The translations under genes were made by a program, and so were the position numbers. The notes beneath the pieces were generated by a model. The model was not told where the DNA came from and searched no databases. It saw nothing but the letters and a program-made list of their open reading frames with translations. Of a stretch of 64,000 nt of DNA, positions 27,150-35,978 are shown one piece after another. Position 1 is the first letter of the stretch; each line of letters begins with the position of its first letter. Source of the DNA: Myroides odoratus DSM 2801 (GTDB lineage: Bacteria > Bacteroidota > Bacteroidia > Flavobacteriales > Flavobacteriaceae); assembly GCF_000243275.1 (NCBI RefSeq), contig NZ_CM001437.1:1889882-1953881 (forward strand), given 5' to 3'.

Positions 27150-27224
27150 TCGGGGTGGCAGGATTCGAACCTGCGACCTCCTGGTCCCAAACCAGGCGCG
27201 ATGACCGGGCTACGCTACACCCCG
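27150..27224 (-). tRNA. tRNA-Pro (anticodon TGG)
   Basis: The minus strand gives a complete 75-nt cloverleaf. The acceptor CGGGGTG (27218-27224) pairs with CACCCCG (27151-27157) and the discriminator is A. The anticodon stem surrounds the loop TTTGGGA with anticodon TGG at 27187-27189. The T-arm has GGTTCGAATCC. CCA is not encoded. Confidence 0.95.
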
Positions 27225-27339
27225 CTTTCGGTATCGTGAGTGCAAATATACGGCAAAAATTCAATCTGTCAATAGTTTCAGCTACTTTTTTTACATAAAA
27301 TTTATTTTTAATTGTAAGTGGTTAAGAATTAGATAGAAA

Positions 27340-27545
27340 TGGGGAGGCGATGAGAAAGGGTGAGGCGGTGTGAAGGTGAAATCGAAACGAAGTGTAGATT
27401 CATCGAATACCAAAATAAATATAAACCCATGAGATAGATGGGGTGAAGGTGTGAGAGTATAAAGGTGGAGATGGTGAGGCGGTGTGAGAGTATGAAGGTG
27501 GAGGGGGTGTGAGAGTATGAAGGTGGAGAGGGTGAGGTGAGAAGG
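27340..27545. repeat. G-rich minisatellite between two tRNA genes
   Basis: Within the roughly 385-bp gap between the two tRNA genes, the plus strand is almost free of C and very rich in G. Three copies of a 23-base unit (starting GGTGTGAGAGTAT and ending GGTGGAG) lie at 27448-27470, 27481-27503 and 27506-27528, the first with one mismatch. Shorter related pieces such as GGTGAGGCGGTGTGAAGGTG lie from 27359 on. Frames through it encode only Pro/Leu/Thr/His-rich repeats and run into a tRNA, so it is not coding. Confidence 0.8.
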
Positions 27546-27576
27546 TGCTTGAACACTGTACCAAAAATCATAAACG

Positions 27577-27605
27577 AAAAAAGGATAGCTTTCGCTATCC
27601 TTTTT
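27577..27605 (-). terminator. Terminator of tRNA-Cys
   Basis: On the minus strand AAAAAGGATAGC pairs with GCTATCCTTTTT around a GAAA tetraloop, directly after the tRNA. Confidence 0.85.
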
Positions 27606-27608
27606 CTG

Positions 27609-27679
27609 AGGCATCGAGCGGATTCGAACCGCTGTAGACGGTTTTGCAGACCGCTTCCTAGCCACTCGGACACGATGCC
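27609..27679 (-). tRNA. tRNA-Cys (anticodon GCA)
   Basis: The minus strand gives a 71-nt cloverleaf. The acceptor GGCATCG (27673-27679) pairs with CGATGCC (27610-27616) and the discriminator is T, as usual for Cys. The anticodon loop CTGCAAA has GCA. The T-arm has GGTTCGAATCC. CCA is not encoded. Confidence 0.95.
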
Positions 27680-27766
27680 GTATCCATTAATTGGATGCAA
27701 ACTTACTACTATTTTTTAAATTTAAAAACCTATTTAGTGAGTTTTTTGCGCCCAATGCAATGAAAA

Positions 27767-28123
27767 CTATCTAACTCCTTGCATTTCAACAGTTACGTAT
27801 TCTACATCTCCGCCAATTGGTGGGTTAATTTTTGAAACGGCCACCGTTACTTTGTCTACGAGCTTTATTTCTAACAGTACGCGGTCAATAATTCGTTGTA
27901 CAACTGTTTCTAATAGATTCGAACGCTTGTCCATTTCTTCTTTGACAATTTGGTTCAACTGCACATAGTCAACCGCATGTACCAACTGATCTGTTGCTGC
28001 AGCATCTCTAAAATTCCCTGCAGCTGTTACATCTACACGGTATTCTGACCCGATTTTTGCTTCTTCTGGCATACAGCCATGGAACGAAAATGTTCTGATA
28101 TTGTTGAGTCTAATAATCCCCAT
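27767..28123 (-). CDS. folB: Dihydroneopterin aldolase
   Basis: A 118-residue enzyme of folate synthesis that cleaves dihydroneopterin to hydroxymethyl-dihydropterin and glycolaldehyde. It starts IIRLNNIRTFSFHGCMPEE, with the GxxxxE active-site region containing His-Gly and Glu (residues 4-21), and has VDYVQLNQIVKEEM and LLETVVQRI, where the conserved Glu lies. The C-terminal VAVSKINPPIGGDVEYV contains the catalytic Lys and the conserved Pro-Pro-Ile. Length is typical. It is divergent from glnS. Confidence 0.92.
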   Translation of the reverse strand: MGIIRLNNIRTFSFHGCMPEEAKIGSEYRVDVTAAGNFRDAAATDQLVHAVDYVQLNQIVKEEMDKRSNLLETVVQRIIDRVLLEIKLVDKVTVAVSKINPPIGGDVEYVTVEMQGVR

Positions 28124-28224
28124 GATATCCTTCTTTATAGTTTAAAAGCTAAAATTACGACTATTTTTAGTTAGATATCCTCTTTTGTCTGGGTAAAATA
28201 CGTCAAACTTCTATAGTTTTTTGA

Positions 28225-28238
28225 TACCTTTGTAGTTA
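28225..28238 (+). promoter_or_regulatory. -7 box for glnS
   Basis: TACCTTTG at 28225-28232 matches TAnnTTTG and lies 20 bases before the glnS ATG. Confidence 0.55.
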
Positions 28239-28252
28239 TAATATTTATATCC

Positions 28253-29935
28253 ATGTCAACAAAAGAGAAATCATTAAATTTTATTGAGCAAATCATTGAA
28301 GAAGATTTAAAAAATGGTTTGCCAACAGAAAAACTACATTTCCGTTTTCCGCCTGAGCCTAATGGTTATTTACACGTAGGTCATGCGAGTTCTATTTGTT
28401 TAAACTTTGGATTGGGATTAAAGTACAATGCGCCAGTAAACTTGCGTTTTGACGATACGAATCCCTCAAAAGAAGAACAGGAATTTGTTGACGCAATCAA
28501 ATACGATGTAGAGTGGCTAGGATATCAATGGGCAAATGAAGTTTATGCCTCGGATTATTTCCAGCAATTATACGATTGGGCAGTACGCATGATCCAAGAA
28601 GGGAAGGCTTATGTAGATAGTCAGACTTCAGAGGAGATGGCCCAACAGAAAGGAACACCAACAGTAGCAGGGGTAAATAGCCCTTATAGAGATAGAAGTG
28701 TAGAAGAGAACCTTGATTTATTCGAGCGAATGAAAAAAGGGGAATTTGCAGAAGGAACCCATATTTTACGTGCTAAGATTGATATGGCACATACCAATAT
28801 GTTAATGCGCGATCCTATTATGTACCGCATCATCAATAAAGCACACCACCGCACACAAAACGATTGGTGTATTTATCCGATGTACGACTGGGCACATGGA
28901 GAAAGTGATTACTTAGAAAGCATTTCACATTCCTTCTGTACGCTTGAGTTTTTACCTCACAGAGAATTATATGATTGGTTCTTAGATCAGGTGGTAGAGG
29001 AGGAGAATATCCGTCCAAAACAACGTGAATTTGCACGTAGAAACTTATCTCATACAGTTGTAAGTAAACGCAAATTAGCAAAACTAGTTGCTGAAGGTCA
29101 TGTAACAGGATGGGATGATCCTAGAATGTCTACAATTTCGGGTTTAAGAAGAAGAGGATATACGCCAGCTTCAATCCGCAACTATGCTGATACAATCGGA
29201 ATTGCAAAACGCGATAACTTAATTGATGTTTCATTGTTGGAATTCTGTGTTCGCGAGGATTTAAACAAAATCGCTCCACGTGTGATGGCGGTTCTAGATC
29301 CAGTGAAATTAGTTATTACAAACTATCCTGAAGGACAAGAAGAGTGGTTAGATGCAGAAAACAACCCGGAAGAAGAAGTAATGACATTCAGAACGGTTCC
29401 TTTTTCAAGAGAATTATACATCGAGAGAGAAGACTTTAAAGAAGAAGCAAATAGCAAATTCTTCCGTTTAACATTAGGAAAAGAAGTACGTCTTAAGAAT
29501 GCTTATATCATCAAAGGAGAAAGGGTAATAAAAGATGAAGAGGGTAATATCACAGAGATTCACGTAACCTATGATCCAGACAGTAAAAGTGGAAGTGGAA
29601 CAGAGGCAAGCAAACGAAAAGTAAAAGGAACGATTCACTGGGTTTCTATTCCACATGCAGTAGAAGCAGAGATTCGCATATACGATCGTTTGTTTATCAA
29701 TGAAAATCCAGATGGAAATAAAGAAGTGGACTTCTTAGAATTCATCAATCCGAATTCGCTATCAGTAATCAAAGGATATTTAGAACCTAGTTTACAAGAA
29801 GCAAAAGAAGGAGATAAATTCCAATTCCAACGCATGGGATACTTCTGTGTAGACAAAGATAGTACAGCAAATCACCTTGTATTTAACAAGACTGTAGGGC
29901 TTAGAGATACTTGGGCTAAATTAGATCAGAACTAA
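28253..29935 (+). CDS. glnS: Glutamine--tRNA ligase
   Basis: A 560-residue class I aminoacyl-tRNA synthetase that charges tRNA-Gln. The HIGH-type motif is in [14 protein letters not shown] near residue 33-46, and the KMSKS-type motif appears as [11 protein letters not shown] near 272. [13 protein letters not shown] and the tRNA-binding C-terminal beta-barrels (from about 340) fit GlnRS, distinguishing it from GluRS, which is encoded separately at 36637-38148. Length is normal. It is a single-gene unit with its own promoter box and terminator. Confidence 0.96.
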   Translation: MSTKEKSLNFIEQIIEEDLKNGLPTEKLHFRFPPEPNGYLHVGHASSICLNFGLGLKYNAPVNLRFDDTNPSKEEQEFVDAIKYDVEWLGYQWANEVYASDYFQQLYDWAVRMIQEGKAYVDSQTSEEMAQQKGTPTVAGVNSPYRDRSVEENLDLFERMKKGEFAEGTHILRAKIDMAHTNMLMRDPIMYRIINKAHHRTQNDWCIYPMYDWAHGESDYLESISHSFCTLEFLPHRELYDWFLDQVVEEENIRPKQREFARRNLSHTVVSKRKLAKLVAEGHVTGWDDPRMSTISGLRRRGYTPASIRNYADTIGIAKRDNLIDVSLLEFCVREDLNKIAPRVMAVLDPVKLVITNYPEGQEEWLDAENNPEEEVMTFRTVPFSRELYIEREDFKEEANSKFFRLTLGKEVRLKNAYIIKGERVIKDEEGNITEIHVTYDPDSKSGSGTEASKRKVKGTIHWVSIPHAVEAEIRIYDRLFINENPDGNKEVDFLEFINPNSLSVIKGYLEPSLQEAKEGDKFQFQRMGYFCVDKDSTANHLVFNKTVGLRDTWAKLDQN

Positions 29936-29956
29936 TATTTTTTAGTAATAAAACTC

Positions 29957-30007
29957 AAAAAAGGTGTTTTTAACGTTATATTAACGGGTAAAAGCACCTT
30001 TTTTTAT
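29957..30007 (+). terminator. Rho-independent terminator after glnS
   Basis: AAAAAAGGTG-TTTT pairs with AAAA-CACCTTTTTT around an AT-rich loop, and the T-run continues. The symmetry would allow action in both directions. Confidence 0.7.
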
Positions 30008-30041
30008 TAACTTTATGAGATAACCATAAAATTTAATTATT

Positions 30042-30383
30042 ATGTCAGATCGTTTAGGTAGTACATTAGCAGCTTTAGTAGCTGGAGCAGCAATAGGAGT
30101 AGGTATTGGAATACTGTTCGCTCCTGATGAAGGAAAGAAAACGAGAAAAAAAATCAGAAGATCGTTTGATGAGTCGAAAGATGAGCTTTCCCACAAAATT
30201 GATGATTTAAAAAAACAAGTGCGCAGTGTTGTCGATCGCAAATCAAATAGCATCGAAGATGGTATTGAGGATTTCATCAATTCAGCTGGCAAAAAAAGAG
30301 ATGAGGTAATTTCTGCTTTAGAGCATAAATTAGCTGAGCTTAAAAAGCAAGGAAAAGAATTGGCAGAAAGCGCAAAAAAATAA
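30042..30383 (+). CDS. YtxH-domain protein
   Basis: A 113-residue protein with an N-terminal Gly/Ala-rich membrane segment (residues 5-26), the GILFAPDEGKKTRKKI transition that marks YtxH-type proteins, and a long charged helical tail. It probably sits in the inner membrane with the helix in the cytoplasm. It is the first of three small genes in one unit with a holin-like protein and a DUF6327-like protein; similar sets are linked to envelope or general stress in other bacteria, which is only an analogy here. Confidence 0.87.
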   Translation: MSDRLGSTLAALVAGAAIGVGIGILFAPDEGKKTRKKIRRSFDESKDELSHKIDDLKKQVRSVVDRKSNSIEDGIEDFINSAGKKRDEVISALEHKLAELKKQGKELAESAKK

Positions 30384-30404
30384 TCCGTTTATAACAACTG
30401 AAGC

Positions 30405-30755
30405 ATGGCATTCCAAGAAATCAAAAACAACATTAACGAAATAAAGGAGCATTCGGAACAATACCTCAATACGAGTATGGACTATTTCCGTTTGTGGGGA
30501 CTTAAGATTACGGCAAAAACTGCAATCATTTTCATGACTGTATTTGCGGTAGGTGTCTTTTTTCTACTTTCGCTATTCTTTGTCTCTTTATTTGCAGCAA
30601 TCGCTATTGGCGAGCAAGTGGAGAGTAAGTCGCTTGGTTTCCTCTATGTTGGATTATTTTATTTATTAATTAGCATTGTTGTCTTTACTTTTCGAAAATA
30701 TATTGTCGATAGACCCCTAATTAAAAAGCTTTCAGAGGCTATTTTTAATGAGTAA
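30405..30755 (+). CDS. Phage-holin-family (YqjE-like) membrane protein
   Basis: A 116-residue protein with a polar N-terminus, two membrane helices at about residues 39-66 and 75-98, and a short basic tail. This fits the phage holin 3_6/YqjE family, which is chromosomal and not part of a phage. The IKNNINEIKEHSEQYLNTSMDYFRLWGLK start (residues 5-33, quoted as a description) is amphipathic. It lies 21 bases after the YtxH gene and before a DUF6327-like gene. Function is unknown. Confidence 0.8.
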   Translation: MAFQEIKNNINEIKEHSEQYLNTSMDYFRLWGLKITAKTAIIFMTVFAVGVFFLLSLFFVSLFAAIAIGEQVESKSLGFLYVGLFYLLISIVVFTFRKYIVDRPLIKKLSEAIFNE

Positions 30756-30776
30756 GACCGTAAATATTACACTACT

Positions 30777-31022
30777 ATGAGAAAGAGTTATTCCTCCTTT
30801 GAGCAAATTAATCAAGATTTACAGATTTTACGTATTGAAAGGGAGATCCATTATCAGAAAATTAATTTGGCTTTTGACGAATTGAAAGAAGATGTGGCGC
30901 CACAAAATCTAATTAAAAACACATTGGGTTCGGCTGGATCGCTATTGCGAAACTCTGGTGGTATACAGACCTTACTTGTAACGTCTATTTTGAAGTATTT
31001 CATTCGAAAGTTTAGAAAATAA
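30777..31022 (+). CDS. Small DUF6327-like protein
   Basis: An 81-residue protein beginning MRKSYSSFEQINQDLQILR, followed by a charged helix and a short hydrophobic segment with a basic end (KYFIRKFRK). I recall similar proteins as DUF6327 in flavobacteria, always next to YtxH and holin-like genes. It may associate with the membrane. It ends the three-gene unit, 41 bases before a bidirectional terminator. Confidence 0.75.
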   Translation: MRKSYSSFEQINQDLQILRIEREIHYQKINLAFDELKEDVAPQNLIKNTLGSAGSLLRNSGGIQTLLVTSILKYFIRKFRK

Positions 31023-31062
31023 AACAGCTAATCACACTGATAGCATTCAGGTTATCCTATAG

Positions 31063-31121
31063 AAAAGGTAATAGGAGTAGATTTTTTGTATGATACAGAA
31101 AATCGCTCTTATTACCTTTTT
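31063..31121. terminator. Long bidirectional terminator hairpin
   Basis: The segment 31063-31085 is nearly fully complementary to 31099-31121, about 20 pairs with 2-3 mismatches, and has A and T runs at its ends. It lies between two convergent genes and can end both transcripts. Confidence 0.75.
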
Positions 31122-31126
31122 CATTT

Positions 31127-31615
31127 TTATTTCACTTCAGGGCTCCTTGCCTTCTGCTGTCCTAGCATATATTGAATTCTTTCCGCCTCGTTTATAGGCC
31201 TCTTTTGCTGTTTTCCTTGTGCATCATAACAGTCATATCGAATTACTTCTTCTTGAACCACTTCAACTCGCTCTATCTGTTTTATTTGTTTTGGAACCAC
31301 TGCACCAAACCAATCTTCATCTGCTTCAGATTCCCAAAGGACCCCATATAAAACCGTTCCTACAGGATACGAAGGATGTTCAGGTGATTTAGAAAAATGA
31401 AATGCAATCGAATTTCCATAAATAACCAACATGCTTTGATCCTTTGGATATAGGCAACTGGTAAGCACTTGAAGCGACTGTGGATTTTCTGGTACATCCC
31501 CAAATGGATAAAACACAAGAGGTTCCTTCAATTCTACTGGTGCTTTTGAGGTACAGCTCATTGCAACAACTCCAATAATACCCCAAACAATTAGTTTTAT
31601 GTTTATTTGTTTCAT
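31127..31615 (-). CDS. Lipoprotein with P460-like fold but no haem motif
   Basis: A 162-residue protein with a lipoprotein signal (VAMSC, Cys21). The segments LVIYGN and YPVGTVLYGVLWES align by eye with IRIIYGN and WPEGTILAKAAWKQ in the P460 domain of the adjacent upstream protein, so both seem related. Unlike the neighbour, it has no CxxCH, so covalent haem binding is not supported; scattered Cys at positions 49 and about 132 could form a disulfide. It starts 7 bases after the neighbour's stop. It may be a partner or a degenerate copy. Confidence 0.7.
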   Translation of the reverse strand: MKQINIKLIVWGIIGVVAMSCTSKAPVELKEPLVFYPFGDVPENPQSLQVLTSCLYPKDQSMLVIYGNSIAFHFSKSPEHPSYPVGTVLYGVLWESEADEDWFGAVVPKQIKQIERVEVVQEEVIRYDCYDAQGKQQKRPINEAERIQYMLGQQKARSPEVK

Positions 31616-31622
31616 CCGTTTT

Positions 31623-32561
31623 CTATTTTAAATCAAAAGGTTTTGTAAAGACGTAATCGCTTTCTTTTTGTGGTTTATGGCAATTCATGCATTCCATTAC
31701 AAAAGCTGTGGTTTCGCCATACGGTTTTAATTGAGGTCCTTTCCATCTCGCCCAGCCCCAACCTGCAGTATACTTGTATTTATGAGCATCTTTAAACATA
31801 AATTCAACCTGTACAAATTCTCCCATTGAAATACTTCCATCCTCATTTACCTGCTGTTTCCAAGCCGCTTTCGCCAAAATGGTACCCTCCGGCCAAGGAT
31901 TTGTTGTCTGCTTGCGGATGGCCTCTACTGCCTTTTCATTGCCGTAAATAATCCGAATCGTTCCATTATCAAAGCGGTCTGACATACTGATTACAGTCCA
32001 ATTGCGATAATCAGCAGGATACGCAATTTGATTCGCAGTAGAACGAACCTCTTTTATTCTTTGGTTTGCTTCCCCTCTACTTAATTCGCCTTGCTGTATT
32101 TTTTCCTTTTGATTTGTATCCGATGAAGAAGGTATTGTTCTACGGAGTAAATAAGATTTAAAAAGCGAAATTTCATGCTCCGTTATTTTTTTTTCTAGAT
32201 GAAACCATTGATAAGAAGATAATGGCATCTCTTTTGCTAGTATCTTATTTACGGAATAAAAGAGCTTCGCATTCTGTTGGTTGGTATCCCATTCCTCCCA
32301 TTTTGAAAAATCCATTGCTCGTTTACCTTGACTAATGTGTCCATAGACAACATTACTAAAGGGAAATATTTTGTCATACCATTGCAAGTTCGTTTGAGAC
32401 GAATGACAGTCAAAACAGGATTTTTGTAAAATGTCTTGAATCTCTTCTGGCACTCCGGTCAACTTATCTATTGGTTCATATGGAGGTTCTCCAGGCCCTG
32501 TGATATATAATAATCCCACTAAAAACACAACGAAGAAAAGAAGTACATGGTTCTCTCTCAT
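31623..32561 (-). CDS. Haem-binding domain plus cytochrome P460-like protein
   Basis: A 312-residue exported protein with one N-terminal membrane segment (residues 6-20). The first half is a Haem_bd-type domain with CFDCH (Cys49, Cys52, His53), a short SSYQWFHL-type stretch and helices. The second half resembles the cytochrome P460 family, with IRIIYGN, WPEGTILAKAAWK and a second CxxCH (Cys291, Cys294, His295). Two covalent haems are therefore likely in the periplasm. P460 proteins of other bacteria act on hydroxylamine or nitric oxide; whether this one does is unknown. It is divergent from a membrane-anchored LytTR regulator. Confidence 0.85.
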   Translation of the reverse strand: MRENHVLLFFVVFLVGLLYITGPGEPPYEPIDKLTGVPEEIQDILQKSCFDCHSSQTNLQWYDKIFPFSNVVYGHISQGKRAMDFSKWEEWDTNQQNAKLFYSVNKILAKEMPLSSYQWFHLEKKITEHEISLFKSYLLRRTIPSSSDTNQKEKIQQGELSRGEANQRIKEVRSTANQIAYPADYRNWTVISMSDRFDNGTIRIIYGNEKAVEAIRKQTTNPWPEGTILAKAAWKQQVNEDGSISMGEFVQVEFMFKDAHKYKYTAGWGWARWKGPQLKPYGETTAFVMECMNCHKPQKESDYVFTKPFDLK

Positions 32562-32739
32562 TTGATATACGATTTACATTAGACAAGCAAAACTAGCATT
32601 AGCGCTATCGTTCTGAAACAAAAAATAGGTGAAGGGACGGTAATAGCCATTAAAAAGGAATAGTACGCTTTGAACTAACGCACGTAAAAAATAGCACTCA
32701 ATTAAAAACAACGAAAAAAGTTTCATCTCTTTTAAAAAA

Positions 32740-33831
32740 ATGACAAAGAATAAAGCCTATACCCTTATTTTTTTGGTACTTACTACCTCAACAATACTAA
32801 GCAGTATTGGGTTGTTGTATTACTATTATAAACATGCCCAAGAAGCGATTATTGAACAAAAGATGCAATCAGGACAGCGAGAAATACGCGAAATTGGCAT
32901 TTTATTGGAGCAACAACTTCAGCTTGGTCTAGCGCCAATAACGGTACAACAGCATCTACAACAAAGTATCCTCAATACAGATTCACAGCGAGAGTTTGTC
33001 TGTATGTATAATACTGAGGGCATTGAACTATGCCATCCCAACCTTACCATGGTAGGCACAAAAGTGAACAGAAAAAATTCCATTTTTTTTAAAAACGGCG
33101 TACAACATCCTTTTCTATCTATTTTAGAAGAAGGACAATTAACGCAAGGGATTCGCACCTTTGATCCCCAAAGCCAGCGTGATTCTGAAATTTTACATAT
33201 TTACCCTGTAAAAGGTACAAATTGGCTATTGGCGAGTCATACTAATATCAAAGTACTTCAAACAGAATTAAATTATTTATTCCAAAAATTTTTACTAGCG
33301 ACTATTCTTACAGACCTAATGCTCATAGGGATTTGTTCCTGGTTTATTGTTTTGATTTACAAAAAGCGAGAAACGGCAATTGACGTTCATTTCTCTGATT
33401 TACATGATACCATTTTTCGTTTAAACGCTATGAATCAACTCTGCCAACAAAAACAACATCAAGTAGGAGACACAACCAATGAGGAGGAACCAGGTAAAAA
33501 AAGGCTAATTGCTTACCAAAAAGATAAAATAATCACTATTGATACGTCCGAAATTATTTTTATAACCTTACAGCACGGAATTGTTTCTGTTCATACCACA
33601 TACAATAAGACTTATACCTTGAATCAGACCTTAGAAGAATTGATGCAAGGATTAGATCCAAAGCGATTCTATAGAGCTAATCGACAGTATATTTTGCATA
33701 TTGCGTCTATTGAGAGCATTTGGATCTATGGTCGGAATCAGTTGAAAATCGAAACGGTATCCAAAAGTATTGATCCTATAATCATCAGTAAAAACAAAGC
33801 AGCTGATTTTAAAAGATGGTTGGATCAATAA
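32740..33831 (+). CDS. Membrane-anchored sensor with LytTR DNA-binding domain
   Basis: A 363-residue one-component regulator. It has a first membrane helix at about residues 8-28, a periplasmic cache-like region (about 29-180) with FVCMYNTEGIELCHPNL and a GTKVNRKNS segment, a second membrane helix at about 186-210, a linker, and a LytTR DNA-binding domain from about 258 (KDKIITIDTSEIIFITLQ, then YRANRQYILHIASIESI). It is divergent from the haem/P460 operon with 178 bases between, so it is a good candidate for its regulator. The signal is unknown. Confidence 0.87.
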   Translation: MTKNKAYTLIFLVLTTSTILSSIGLLYYYYKHAQEAIIEQKMQSGQREIREIGILLEQQLQLGLAPITVQQHLQQSILNTDSQREFVCMYNTEGIELCHPNLTMVGTKVNRKNSIFFKNGVQHPFLSILEEGQLTQGIRTFDPQSQRDSEILHIYPVKGTNWLLASHTNIKVLQTELNYLFQKFLLATILTDLMLIGICSWFIVLIYKKRETAIDVHFSDLHDTIFRLNAMNQLCQQKQHQVGDTTNEEEPGKKRLIAYQKDKIITIDTSEIIFITLQHGIVSVHTTYNKTYTLNQTLEELMQGLDPKRFYRANRQYILHIASIESIWIYGRNQLKIETVSKSIDPIIISKNKAADFKRWLDQ

Positions 33832-33867
33832 TCAATATTCTTGCTTTACTTTCCTCTAACTACCCCA

Positions 33868-33907
33868 TAAAAAAACAAGCTTGAGCGATTTAATTGCTCA
33901 AGCTTGT
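33868..33907 (-). terminator. Rho-independent terminator after the stomatin-like gene
   Basis: ACAAGCTTGAGC (33875-33886) pairs perfectly with GCTCAAGCTTGT (33896-33907) and seven T follow on the minus strand. Confidence 0.85.
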
Positions 33908-33999
33908 CTCGTTGATTCTAAGTATTGAATCTATGATCTACAATAAAGCCTTTATAGGCCTTTTCTTTCTCTTTACTACACCTAATGCTATACTTAGTG

Positions 34000-34932
34000 C
34001 TATTCGTGTGCGTTATCTTTCTTAGAAGGCTTAGATGGTACTACAGCATTCATTTCAGATACTTTTGCGCTCGCTGCAAAAGAAGTCACCATATTTGTCA
34101 GCATATCACTCGCTGCAGTAGGTGAATTTGGCAACAGGATTAAGTTTGATCTTGAATCTGCTCCAACTGCTTGTAGCGTATCGTAGTGTTGAGTTACCAC
34201 AATCAGGGCAGAAGCCTCTTGAGAGTTGATTCCTACTTTATTCAATACATCCACACTTTCTACCAATCCTTGAGCAATCTCGCGGCGTTGATCTGCAATT
34301 CCTTGTCCTTGTAAGCGTTTCGATTCAGCTTCCGCTTTTGCTTTCGCTACGATTCGAATTCTACTTGCTTCCGCTTCATATTCCGCTGCTACTTTTTCAC
34401 GATCGGCCGCATTGATTCGGTTCATTGCATTTTTCACTTGGATATCTGGATCGATATCTGTAATCAACGTATTGATGATATCGTAGCCATAAGTCGTCAT
34501 CGCTTCGTTTAATTCGCGTTTAACGGCTATTGCAATATTGTCTTTTCTTTCAAAAACATCGTCTAAGATTAACTTCGGTACTTCTGCACGAACTACGTCA
34601 AATACATAAGACGTAATTTGATCATGCGGGTATTCTAATTTATAAAACGCATCGTAAACGCGATCTGCAATCACTTTAAATTGAACTGCTACTTTCAGTT
34701 TAACGAAAACGTTGTCTTTTGTTTTTGTTTCGATCATTACATCCAATTGCTGGATACGCAAATTTACTACGCCTGAAATACGATCAACCACTGGTATTTT
34801 CAACTGTAACCCCGAATGGCGAATACTTTTAAACTTACCAAAACGCTCAACAATTGCAGAAGATTGTTGCTTTACCGTAAAGAAACTCAGGAACAAGATA
34901 ATCAATACGGGTACAAGAAATATAAAATACAT
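34000..34932 (-). CDS. SPFH/stomatin-like membrane protein (QmcA type)
   Basis: A 310-residue protein with an N-terminal membrane helix (residues 1-18) and an SPFH domain starting VKQQSSAIVERFGKFKSIRHSG (residues 23-44 described), then IPVVDRISGVVNLRIQQLDV. A long coiled-coil helix rich in Ala, Glu and Lys lies at about 170-230 (AADREKVAAEYEAEASRIRIV). It should form oligomeric membrane microdomains that protect or regulate proteases or transporters. It stands alone with its own terminator. Confidence 0.92.
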   Translation of the reverse strand: MYFIFLVPVLIILFLSFFTVKQQSSAIVERFGKFKSIRHSGLQLKIPVVDRISGVVNLRIQQLDVMIETKTKDNVFVKLKVAVQFKVIADRVYDAFYKLEYPHDQITSYVFDVVRAEVPKLILDDVFERKDNIAIAVKRELNEAMTTYGYDIINTLITDIDPDIQVKNAMNRINAADREKVAAEYEAEASRIRIVAKAKAEAESKRLQGQGIADQRREIAQGLVESVDVLNKVGINSQEASALIVVTQHYDTLQAVGADSRSNLILLPNSPTAASDMLTNMVTSFAASAKVSEMNAVVPSKPSKKDNAHE

Positions 34933-34963
34933 AACAAAATTTATTTATTCGAACGTTAAAATA

Positions 34964-34992
34964 CAAAAAAATCTCCATTGCTGGAGATTTTC
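34964..34992 (-). terminator. Terminator after the Ig-repeat lipoprotein gene
   Basis: AATCTCC pairs with GGAGATT around a 6-base loop, and on the minus strand seven T follow. Confidence 0.8.
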
Positions 34993-34996
34993 ATGC

Positions 34997-35962
34997 TTAT
35001 TTCTTCAATTCTAACTGTACATCTGCCAAAGCTAACAATACAGGAGGAATACTACCCGCTAAATCCGGTACTAAAATTGGAATTAGAGCTTCGAATTGAT
35101 TTCCTTTCGCTTTAATCACCAATTTTGTCGCTGTGTTTTCTACTACATCGACGATCATAGACTGACCGAATAACGTCATGGTCAAGACATTTCCACTAAT
35201 CGACCAATTCGCTCCCGTTGTCTTTAAATCACAGTTGTCCTCGTGATAGTCAAATTTAACCGTTTGATTACTGTTAAAGATCAAGGTATCATCTTCACAA
35301 TTTTCCTTTTTAGGGTACGCCATATCTGCTACTGTTGAACCCAAAGCATCTACTTTAACGTGCACCGGAATCCATGTACCTACGATAGGTCTTTCATCTA
35401 CTGCTGCGGCAACCGTAATTTTCACGCGGTTACTGTCTACAAAACCTTGTTTTTTAGCTATCACGTAATATTCCCCTTCTTGGGTAAATGTATATGGAGA
35501 AGTAATTTTAGTATCCTCTATAAACAACTCTGCATCTGTGATTGTTTCCTCTCCTTCTGTTACAGCAAAACTGATATCTTCTCCTACAGTAATGCTCGTT
35601 TTATTTGCTTCTAATTTCAATACTCTAGCAATCCCTACTTCAGAAACGATAATCGTAATTTCATTACTCTTGTTATAGCCGTCTTTTTTAGCTACTACTT
35701 TATACGTTCCTGCTTTGTCAAACGTATACGGATTTGCCGCTGCTTTTCCATCAACCTCAATTTTAGCACCTTCTATTACCTCTGTACCCACAGTTACAAC
35801 GAAAGCTACTTCTTCATTTACGGTTACATCTGTACCATTAACAGAAGCTAAAACTAACGTTTTTAATTGTTGTTGTTCTGAGCTGTTATCATCACTGCTA
35901 CAAGATACAGTCCCTGTCATTACTAGAGCTAACAATGAAAAGGTTAAAACTATTTTTTTCAT
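34997..35962 (-). CDS. Lipoprotein with two Ig-like repeats and a lipocalin-like domain
   Basis: A 321-residue exported lipoprotein (lipobox TVSC, Cys21). After the Ser/Asp/Gln linker come two related beta-sandwich repeats of about 75 residues each, at roughly 35-110 and 113-190. They share the patterns VTVNEEVAFVVT/ITVGEDISFAVT and NPYTFDKAGTYKVVAKKDGY/SPYTFTQEGEYYVIAKKQGF. The last part (about 193-321) starts IVGTWIPVHVKV and resembles the lipocalin-like domain common in Bacteroidota lipoproteins. It is probably at the outer membrane or cell surface. Ligand is unknown. Confidence 0.8.
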   Translation of the reverse strand: MKKIVLTFSLLALVMTGTVSCSSDDNSSEQQQLKTLVLASVNGTDVTVNEEVAFVVTVGTEVIEGAKIEVDGKAAANPYTFDKAGTYKVVAKKDGYNKSNEITIIVSEVGIARVLKLEANKTSITVGEDISFAVTEGEETITDAELFIEDTKITSPYTFTQEGEYYVIAKKQGFVDSNRVKITVAAAVDERPIVGTWIPVHVKVDALGSTVADMAYPKKENCEDDTLIFNSNQTVKFDYHEDNCDLKTTGANWSISGNVLTMTLFGQSMIVDVVENTATKLVIKAKGNQFEALIPILVPDLAGSIPPVLLALADVQLELKK

Positions 35963-35978
35963 AAAATCATTTTTAGTT

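Noticed and set aside
27448..27528. Possible CRISPR array
   Set aside because: The three 23-base repeats are separated by only 10 and 2 bases, the flanks are made of the same G-rich material, and there are no cas genes. It is a minisatellite.
27291..27700. Two long minus-strand reading frames rich in Pro, His, Leu and Thr
   Set aside because: They are translations of the G-rich minisatellite, overlap each other in different frames and run into the tRNA-Cys gene. Composition is unlike a real protein.
30405..30755. Prophage remnant because of a holin-family gene
   Set aside because: No other phage genes are near, and this family is common on chromosomes next to YtxH genes.
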